From Candidatus Cloacimonadota bacterium (GTDB lineage: Bacteria; Cloacimonadota; Cloacimonadia; Cloacimonadales; Cloacimonadaceae), in assembly GCA_028683635.1 (NCBI GenBank), contig JAQUHL010000033.1:1-10686 (forward strand): 10,686 nucleotides of DNA. The letters run 5' to 3'. Below the pieces are notes generated by a model. It had not been told where the DNA came from. It ran no database searches and saw nothing but the letters and a program-made list of their open reading frames with translations. Below are positions 1 through 5,057 of the stretch, piece after piece; position 1 is the stretch's first letter; every line of letters begins with the position of its first letter. Position numbers and translations under genes: made by a program.

Positions 1-876
1 ATGATTGCTTTCACGGACAATGAAGGCGTAGTAAGCTTCCCCGTTGGAGAAGGCAGGGATTACTATGTGCGGGCAGAGACATCCTTTGCGCTTTATCCCG
101 CCAATCCCGGAACCTACGCTGCTTTGATGACCAATGCCCAAGATGGAGAGCAGTATTTCTACGAGTTCAGCTTTGCCGGATCCCTGACACCGCTTTCGGT
201 AAGCGTTGTCGATCCTCCTGTTGATCCTGAAGATGATTACCGTGTAGGAATAACATATACCATACCGAAATACTACATAAGTGGCAGGATAACCTGGGAT
301 GATATATCCTCTCTGGGCACTTATCCGAAGTTTTATTTAGAGGTGCTGGTTCCTGGCAATCTAAATCTGCTGTTGACGGATGCTGATAATGTGATCTTCT
401 ACCAAACAATGCAGATTTGCGAGGCAATCCAATACAATCCTCATAGCACCCAAGGACAGTTGATGTTTGATATTCCTGCAGCACAGGACTGGTACTTGTT
501 TCTCGATAACTCCCACCATCACGGTAATGCCCAGGCCATTGAAGGGATAGCTCTTTACTATCAATATGGATCTGGGAACCAGGAAGACCTGGCTCCAGAG
601 ATTATAAAAACCTTTCCAAATACTCCCAATCCTTTTTCGAAATCCACTACTCTGCACTATTATCTCAATAAAAAACAGCCTGTGGAAATCAAAATCTACA
701 ATCTCAAAGGTCAACATGTAAAGACTCTTTTTGATGAGCCGAGCTCCGCCGGATATCAATCCCTGGCTTGGGATGGTCTGAGTAATGCTGGCTCAAAGCT
801 CAGCAGCGGTGTCTATATCGCCCGGATGAAGACATCGGGCGAGACAGTAACCCAAAAGATGTTGTTAATTAGATAG
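1..876 (+). CDS. C-terminal part of a secreted surface protein with sorting/FlgD-like tail (5' incomplete)
   Basis: The reading frame is open at the left edge, and the ATG at base 1 has no visible upstream context, so I treat this as the 3' part of a longer gene. The visible 291 residues have no signal peptide. Residues 1-30 (DNEGVVSFPVGEGRDYYVRA) resemble a CarboxypepD_reg/CnaB-like beta-sandwich edge. Residues 80-190 are beta-rich and rich in aromatics, which could be a carbohydrate- or ligand-binding sandwich, but I recognise no catalytic motif. Residues 205-291 form a type A sorting / FlgD-Ig-like tail: PNPF at 209-212, IYNLKGQHV at 232-240, AWDG at 256-259, SGVYIARM at 269-276, and a basic end. 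This tail closely parallels that of the protein at 5056-8019. It implies export and surface attachment, so the missing N-terminus should carry a Sec signal. The gene is convergent with dinB across 11 bases with no terminator hairpin. The sorting tail is clear; the function is unknown. Confidence 0.8.
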   Translation: MIAFTDNEGVVSFPVGEGRDYYVRAETSFALYPANPGTYAALMTNAQDGEQYFYEFSFAGSLTPLSVSVVDPPVDPEDDYRVGITYTIPKYYISGRITWDDISSLGTYPKFYLEVLVPGNLNLLLTDADNVIFYQTMQICEAIQYNPHSTQGQLMFDIPAAQDWYLFLDNSHHHGNAQAIEGIALYYQYGSGNQEDLAPEIIKTFPNTPNPFSKSTTLHYYLNKKQPVEIKIYNLKGQHVKTLFDEPSSAGYQSLAWDGLSNAGSKLSSGVYIARMKTSGETVTQKMLLIR

Positions 877-887
877 GTGGATCACTT

Positions 888-1970
888 TTAGAGTTCTTCA
901 TGTAATAATGGTATCACCAGTTGTTCGGGATTGTCAGCCAGGAGAACGTCGAGTTTGTTTATCCCGATGCCCAAAAGGCGGATTTTGCGTTGTGAGTCCC
1001 AGTGAGTAAAGAGCAGGTTTTCAGCAGTTTTATAGATGATCTGCGCATCGTTTGTATAATAGCTTAAAGTTGCATTACGGGTAATGTATTCAAAATTGTC
1101 ATATTTTATCTTGATTACTATGGACTGACCCTGGATTTTCTTCCTGCCAAGTCGTTCTGCTACCTTTTCTGCTATTCTTTTCAGTTCGGCCAGAATATAC
1201 TCCAGATCATCAACATCCTTATCAAAGGTACTTTCCGCACTTAAAGATTTGGGATTGTGTTCCACAATAACTTCCCGGTTGTCAATTCCTCTCACCACGA
1301 AGTAGAAGAACAGCCCGCTTTTACCAAAATAGCGGATGATATCCTTCATTTCCAAATGATAGAGATCTTCTCCATTGTGTATTCCCAGCTTCTTCATTTT
1401 GGTAGCGGTCACCTTGCCAATCCCATGAAATTTTTCTATGGGAAGAGCAAACAATACTTCCATGGCCTTACTTGGAGGGATCACTGCCAGACCGTCCGGT
1501 TTGTTAAGTTCTGAACCTATTTTTGCCAGAAACTTGTTGTAGGATACTCCTGCTGAGCAGGTGAGTTTGGTCTCCTGCCAGATACGCTTTTTAATATCTG
1601 TGGCAATTCTGGTAGCTGAGGTTTCGCCGATTTTGTTGACTGTGACATCCAGATAGGCTTCATCCAAGGACATCGGTTCCACAAGATCAGTATAGGAGAA
1701 AAAAATGTCCCTGATCCGCTCTGATACTTCTTTGTAGATCTGAAAGTGAGGATAGACAAAGATTGCCTGAGGACACAAGCGCCAGGCTTGTGAAGAGGCC
1801 ATACCGGAGTGTACACCAAAAGGTCTGGCCTCATAAGAACAGGTGGATACCACTCCTCTGCTGGTGGGTGAACCTCCCACGATTACCGGTTTACCCTGCA
1901 GCGCAGGGTTTTCTCTGATTTCGATGGCTGCATAGTAGGCATCCATATCCACGTGAATGATCTTTTTCAT
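888..1970 (-). CDS. dinB: DNA polymerase IV (Y-family translesion polymerase)
   Basis: Error-prone Y-family polymerase that extends primers past DNA lesions. The protein is 360 residues, close to E. coli DinB (351). The palm begins HVDMDAYYAAIE (residues 6-17), with metal ligand D8 and Y13 at the steric-gate position where E. coli has Phe. The second catalytic pair is D103/E104 in SLDEAYLDV. CSYEARPFGVHSGM (44-57) is the fingers motif, and GIGKVTATKMKKLGI is the helix-hairpin-helix of the thumb. The little-finger domain follows. The C-terminal QLVIPL (350-355) matches the type of clamp-binding peptide seen in E. coli DinB (QLVLGL). I chose the ATG at 1968-1970 because family members start a few residues before HVDMD. 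The frame extends 13 codons upstream to a TTG, but that stretch (TRLLCKNHAALQ) is not family-like. No strong Shine-Dalgarno precedes the ATG. The gene is divergent from dnaX and I found no LexA-type box. Identity is very secure. Confidence 0.96.
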   Translation of the reverse strand: MKKIIHVDMDAYYAAIEIRENPALQGKPVIVGGSPTSRGVVSTCSYEARPFGVHSGMASSQAWRLCPQAIFVYPHFQIYKEVSERIRDIFFSYTDLVEPMSLDEAYLDVTVNKIGETSATRIATDIKKRIWQETKLTCSAGVSYNKFLAKIGSELNKPDGLAVIPPSKAMEVLFALPIEKFHGIGKVTATKMKKLGIHNGEDLYHLEMKDIIRYFGKSGLFFYFVVRGIDNREVIVEHNPKSLSAESTFDKDVDDLEYILAELKRIAEKVAERLGRKKIQGQSIVIKIKYDNFEYITRNATLSYYTNDAQIIYKTAENLLFTHWDSQRKIRLLGIGINKLDVLLADNPEQLVIPLLHEEL

Positions 1971-2063
1971 CTGTAAGGCAGCGTGATTTTTGCACAGTAG
2001 CCGAGTCAAGAAAAAACTCTTGCAAAAATACCAGTCTTTACGAGTTTGGCATACGGAGGTAAG
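1971..2063. promoter_or_regulatory. Divergent dinB-dnaX intergenic region, presumed promoters
   Basis: This 93-base spacer is the only place upstream of both dinB (-) and dnaX (+), so it should hold both promoters. It is AT-rich in patches, with an A6 run at 2011-2016, an A5 run at 2024-2028 and a T run near 1987-1991. On the minus strand a TTGACT hexamer lies at 2009-2004, a plausible -35 for dinB, but no good -10 follows at 16-18 bases. On the plus strand I see only weak candidates. No CTGT-N8-ACAG or CGAAC-type SOS box is present. The promoters are inferred from gene layout, not from a convincing sigma-70 match. Confidence 0.4.
2055..2060 (+). promoter_or_regulatory. Ribosome binding site of dnaX
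   Basis: GGAGGT lies three bases before the ATG at 2064. It decides the start: the frame can be read back to a TTG at 2046, but that longer version would translate through the Shine-Dalgarno sequence and add six residues (MAYGGK) not typical of DnaX, which normally begins close to the LARKYRP motif. Confidence 0.8.
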
Positions 2064-3689
2064 ATGAGTTACATCGTTTTAGCCAGAAAATACAGACCCC
2101 AGACATTTTCCGAGGTTTACGCTCAGGATCATATCACAACGATCCTGCAAAATGCACTGAAAACTGGAAGAATAGCCCACGCCTACCTGTTTACCGGCCC
2201 CCGGGGAGTTGGTAAAACGTCCCTGGCAAGAATACTCGCCAAAAGCCTGAACTGCGAGCAGGGACCAACCCTGACGCCCTGCGGAGTATGTACCAATTGC
2301 ACAGAAATAACCGCCGGAGTATCCAATGATGTGATTGAGATCGACGGAGCTTCAAATACAGGTGTGAACGATATCCGGGAGTTACAGCGTGAATTGCTCT
2401 ATGCACCGGCCCAATCAAAATCCAAAATCTACATCATCGATGAAGTGCACATGCTCACCAATAATGCCTTCAATGCCCTGCTTAAAACCCTTGAAGAACC
2501 ACCCGAAAGTGTTATATTCATCTTTGCCACCACAGAACCCCACAAAGTTATCCCGACGATCGTTTCACGCTGTCAACGTTTTGATTTTAAGCGCATCCCG
2601 GTGGATTCAATCGTTAGTCTGCTCAAGGATGTACTCAGCAAGGAAGGCATCTCCATCGACAACGAATCCCTATATCTGATAGCCAGAAAAGCCGATGGCG
2701 GAATGCGTGATGCCCTTTCACTGATGGATCAGGTGCTTTCTTATTGTGCCCGTGAAGTGGAAATCTCCAAAGTACGAGAGATCTTTGGCATGCTACCCAA
2801 TGCCACTTATCAATCCATCCTCAAGGCCATCAGCAACAAAGATGGCAGGGGGGTTATCCAAACCCTGCATCAGGTCTTTGAACAAGGTACCGACCTGCAG
2901 GAGCTTTTAAATAACTTGATGGATTTCATCCGCATAGTGTTGCTTAGCAAGATTGGTATCAAGAGTCTCGATATTAATCCTGATGAATACAGCATTTATC
3001 AGGGTTGTGCCCAAGATTTTGAGGTAAATACACTTACCTATATCATTTCCGTTCTGATCCAAACCAAGCAGGATATAAAGACCTCTGGCAATCCCTACCT
3101 GATCCTGGAAGTAGTAATGCTGAAACTTACCAAGATAGAGGATATGGAGGATATCTCCAAGATACTTAATCGCCTGGATAATTGTGGCCTCCAGGCTGCC
3201 ATTCCACAGAATCCACCCCCTCAGGCAGGTCCCAAACCAAAGAGTCCGATCCCCAACCCCACTCCCGCACCCACACCCACTCCTCAAACAAAGGAAGAGA
3301 GTGAGTACATATTCGATTTCTCGGAGCAGAAGGTGCACGAGATCTGGGATCTGATTGTTGCCAGAATCAAGAAAGAGATGCCTTCGGCAGGACTGTTACT
3401 CGAAAAAAACCACACAATTACGGAGACCGGGAATCACCTAATCCGTCTTAAAGCTAATACTGCGACAGCCTTCAATACCGTAAAGAATTCTGCAGAAGCC
3501 ATCCAGAGGACGGTTTCCAGATTCTTCAAAAACCCGATCCGCATCGATACCTTTCTGGAGCTTGATCCTGAACAGAGTGTTGCGCCGGTGCTCCCATCCC
3601 AAAAGCATTCCAATCTCGAAGCAGTGAAAAAGGAGTTTCCAGATTTGGCAGAATACATCGAGATAACTGATTCGCGGATTGTACGTTGA
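2064..3689 (+). CDS. dnaX: DNA polymerase III subunit gamma/tau
   Basis: Clamp-loader ATPase that opens and loads the beta sliding clamp and, in its tau form, tethers polymerase cores. The protein is 541 residues. LARKYRPQTF (6-15) is the family signature. The Walker A is GPRGVGKT (45-52), and the zinc module uses C64, C73, C76 and C79. The Walker B with DEVH is at 126-129, the SRC arginine-finger motif at 168-170, and the sensor-2 region GGMRDALS at 212-219. Domain III runs to about residue 375. A proline/threonine-rich linker (381-408) follows, then a C-terminal domain (about 413-500) with the tau-like EIWDLIVARIKKEMP helix. An A7 run at codons 447-449 forms an A AAA AAC heptamer that could support frameshifting (listed separately). 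The next gene starts six bases after the stop and is a glycosyltransferase, not the usual ybaB-recR. Identity is secure. Confidence 0.97.
   Translation: MSYIVLARKYRPQTFSEVYAQDHITTILQNALKTGRIAHAYLFTGPRGVGKTSLARILAKSLNCEQGPTLTPCGVCTNCTEITAGVSNDVIEIDGASNTGVNDIRELQRELLYAPAQSKSKIYIIDEVHMLTNNAFNALLKTLEEPPESVIFIFATTEPHKVIPTIVSRCQRFDFKRIPVDSIVSLLKDVLSKEGISIDNESLYLIARKADGGMRDALSLMDQVLSYCAREVEISKVREIFGMLPNATYQSILKAISNKDGRGVIQTLHQVFEQGTDLQELLNNLMDFIRIVLLSKIGIKSLDINPDEYSIYQGCAQDFEVNTLTYIISVLIQTKQDIKTSGNPYLILEVVMLKLTKIEDMEDISKILNRLDNCGLQAAIPQNPPPQAGPKPKSPIPNPTPAPTPTPQTKEESEYIFDFSEQKVHEIWDLIVARIKKEMPSAGLLLEKNHTITETGNHLIRLKANTATAFNTVKNSAEAIQRTVSRFFKNPIRIDTFLELDPEQSVAPVLPSQKHSNLEAVKKEFPDLAEYIEITDSRIVR
3204..3287 (+). 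other. Proline/threonine-rich linker in DnaX (low-complexity, C-rich)
   Basis: Codons 381-408 encode a chain of prolines with short PTP/PAP units between the clamp-loader core and the C-terminal domain. The coding strand is strongly C-rich with almost no G, and contains short imperfect CCCAC repeats around 3258-3282. Flexible linkers of this kind are expected in tau, where the C-terminal module must reach the polymerase. The repeat makes linker length prone to change between strains. Confidence 0.7.
3404..3410 (+). other. Candidate -1 frameshift heptamer A AAA AAC within dnaX
   Basis: Seven A bases (3403-3409) then C are phased so that codons 447-449 (GAA AAA AAC) contain the X XXY YYZ heptamer A_AAA_AAC. 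A -1 shift would add 13 residues and end at the TAA at 3449-3451, giving about 462 residues. A +1 shift also ends soon, at the TAA at 3439-3441. Downstream, ACGGA (3420-3424) can pair with TCCGT (3442-3446), a weak stem with a 17-base loop. No strong upstream Shine-Dalgarno stimulator is evident. Programmed shifting or RNA-polymerase slippage in dnaX is known in E. coli and Thermus; here it is only a possibility, because the shift would fall inside the C-terminal domain rather than before it. Confidence 0.3.
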
Positions 3690-3695
3690 CGCTGT

Positions 3696-4793
3696 ATGCA
3701 GCTTTTCTTTGCGGTTTTCACTCTCTTTAGTGGAGTATATCTCACTTTTCTTTCGGTCCTGGTTGTTGCCCTGCTTGGCATGAAAAACCGTAAAACCAAA
3801 GATTCCCAGGGTATCTCAGTGATCATTGCCGCCAGGAATGAGGAACATAATCTGCCCCAGCTGATCCAAGCCCTTGCCTCTCTTGATTACCCTCTGGATA
3901 AATATGAAATCATCATTGTCAACGACCATTCCACTGATGCTACCAAAGGTATCCTCGAGAGCTGCACTCAACACAACAATCTTCGTGTGATCCATTATTA
4001 TGAAGACAAGCCCGATCTGATCGGGAAAAAAGCTGCTCTGGCACAAGGCATCCATATAGCCAAATATGACATCCTGGCCTTCACCGATGCAGATTGTCTC
4101 CCTCCTTCAACCTGGCTTACAGAAGTTAGCGCAGCTTTTACAGATGAGGTTGATTACGTTTTGGGTTTCGCAGATCTGATAACTTCAGCGAAGGGCTCAA
4201 GGTTCAGACTCAAAAACTTTGAAAGATCAGTATATTACACTCTTGCCTGTGCAGGTCTCTTTTATCATAGACCGATAACCAGCAGTGCCTGCAACATGAT
4301 GTATCGTAAAAGTTTGTTCGGGAAGGCAAACGGCTTCGAAGGAATTGGGCATTTGGCATCTGGTGATGATGATCTCCTTCTGATGAAAATGAATCCCTTC
4401 ATTCGAAAAGCTACCTTTAACTTTTCAAAGGAACTGAGTATGATCTCGAATGAAGGGAAAGACAGGATGAAACACCATCATACCAACATCAGAAGGGCAT
4501 CCAAATTCAAGTATTTCCCACTATGGCTCAAAGGCCTCGGGGTATTTATCTTCATGTACTTTATATTGTTTTACATCAGTCTGTTCCTGTTCTCATCGAA
4601 AGGAACTGATTCCATTCTGATTACCAGCATAATCCTGAAAACAGGTTTCGAGTTTACCCTGCTAACGGTATTCCTTTTTCGGCTCAAAAGGCTTGAGTTG
4701 CTTACTTTCTACCCCATCCAGATTTTGTTGTTTCCTCTGCAGTTCATCTTTTATGCATTACGTGGAATGATGGGCAAATATACTTGGAAGTAG
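3696..4793 (+). CDS. Membrane-bound glycosyltransferase, family 2
   Basis: A 365-residue GT-A-fold enzyme expected to transfer a sugar from a nucleotide donor to a lipid or surface glycan at the inner membrane face. An N-terminal membrane segment (about 4-27) precedes the catalytic domain. This starts SVIIAARNEEHNLPQLI (41-57), continues with IIIVNDHSTDAT (72-83), and has the metal-binding TDADC (130-134). The acceptor-side acidic motif is SGDDDLLL (222-229), and RRASKFKYF (266-274) sits where Q/RxxRW occurs in processive relatives. Two or three hydrophobic helices follow (about 281-300, 306-328, 335-356). This layout resembles GT2 enzymes of exopolysaccharide or glycolipid synthesis, but the substrate cannot be read from the sequence. 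The ATG lies six bases after the dnaX stop with no clear Shine-Dalgarno, so translation is probably coupled to dnaX. Its stop directly abuts the stop of the opposing gene. The family is certain, the role open. Confidence 0.9.
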   Translation: MQLFFAVFTLFSGVYLTFLSVLVVALLGMKNRKTKDSQGISVIIAARNEEHNLPQLIQALASLDYPLDKYEIIIVNDHSTDATKGILESCTQHNNLRVIHYYEDKPDLIGKKAALAQGIHIAKYDILAFTDADCLPPSTWLTEVSAAFTDEVDYVLGFADLITSAKGSRFRLKNFERSVYYTLACAGLFYHRPITSSACNMMYRKSLFGKANGFEGIGHLASGDDDLLLMKMNPFIRKATFNFSKELSMISNEGKDRMKHHHTNIRRASKFKYFPLWLKGLGVFIFMYFILFYISLFLFSSKGTDSILITSIILKTGFEFTLLTVFLFRLKRLELLTFYPIQILLFPLQFIFYALRGMMGKYTWK

Positions 4794-4796
4794 CTA
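4791..4796. other. Abutting convergent stop codons (TAGCTA palindrome)
   Basis: The TAG ending the glycosyltransferase (4791-4793) is followed directly by CTA, the reverse complement of the TAG that ends the minus-strand ACT-like gene (4794-4796). The two convergent genes therefore have zero intergenic bases. Neither has room for its own terminator before the opposing coding region, so the two transcripts probably overlap at their 3' ends. Confidence 0.9.
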
Positions 4797-5042
4797 CATT
4801 TCGATCAGCTTGGCATCCACATACTCAATCTGGTTCAGCCCTTTCAGCATGGTATCAAGCTCTTCGGACTTCCCATCCACTTCCAGGATAACCAAGCCAT
4901 CATTGGCACAATATTCTTTGCTTACTTCGTGCAATCCCAGGCGTACCTTGATGTTGCATCCATATTCAGTAAGGATGTTTTGCACTTTGAGAGCTTCTGT
5001 GCTGCGGTGATCAATCTTGATCAGTATTACTTTGTAGGTCAT
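4794..5042 (-). CDS. Small ACT-like (ferredoxin-fold) protein, TM1266-type
   Basis: An 82-residue protein whose pattern reads as a beta-alpha-beta-beta-alpha-beta ACT-like unit. YKVILIKIDHR (3-13) is strand 1, and a helix holds ALKVQNILTEYG (17-28). IKVRLGLHE (31-39) and GLVILEV (49-55) are the central strands. ELDTMLKGLNQI (61-72) is helix 2 and EYVDAKLIEM the last strand. The strand-turn IKVRLGL followed by a GLVILEVDG strand recalls the small stand-alone TM1266 family annotated as iron-only hydrogenase system regulators. No hydrogenase gene is visible here, so that name should not be carried over as function. Its Shine-Dalgarno overlaps the stop codon of the CapA-like gene, 13 bases upstream, so the two are almost certainly co-transcribed and coupled. 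It may sense a small ligand or regulate its operon. The fold is fairly sure, the role unknown. Confidence 0.75.
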   Translation of the reverse strand: MTYKVILIKIDHRSTEALKVQNILTEYGCNIKVRLGLHEVSKEYCANDGLVILEVDGKSEELDTMLKGLNQIEYVDAKLIEM

Positions 5043-5050
5043 GTTCTGTT

Positions 5051-5057
5051 CTCCTTT
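5051..5057 (-). promoter_or_regulatory. Ribosome binding site of the ACT-like gene, overlapping the upstream stop codon
   Basis: On the minus strand AAAGGAG lies eight bases before the ATG at 5042. Its first two A bases belong to the TAA stop (5058-5056) of the CapA-like gene. Ribosomes ending on the long gene are thus placed on the start signal of the short one, an arrangement that favours translational coupling. Confidence 0.75.

Noticed and set aside
1971..2009. A 13-codon N-terminal extension of DinB from a TTG start
   Set aside because: Family members begin just before HVDMD. The extra residues are not family-like, and the TTGACT at that point is better explained as possible promoter sequence.
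1971..2063. SOS (LexA) operator upstream of dinB
   Set aside because: I looked for CTGT-N8-ACAG and CGAAC/GTTCG-type palindromes and found none; an isolated CTGT and ACAG are not correctly spaced.
3250..3290. C-rich repeats as a possible tandem-repeat or CRISPR-like element
   Set aside because: They are in frame in dnaX and encode the proline-rich linker; the units are short and irregular, and there are no spacers.
4794..5042. Naming the 82-residue protein as a hydrogenase regulator
   Set aside because: The fold resembles the TM1266 group, but no hydrogenase or maturation gene is in the window, so only the fold-level call is kept.
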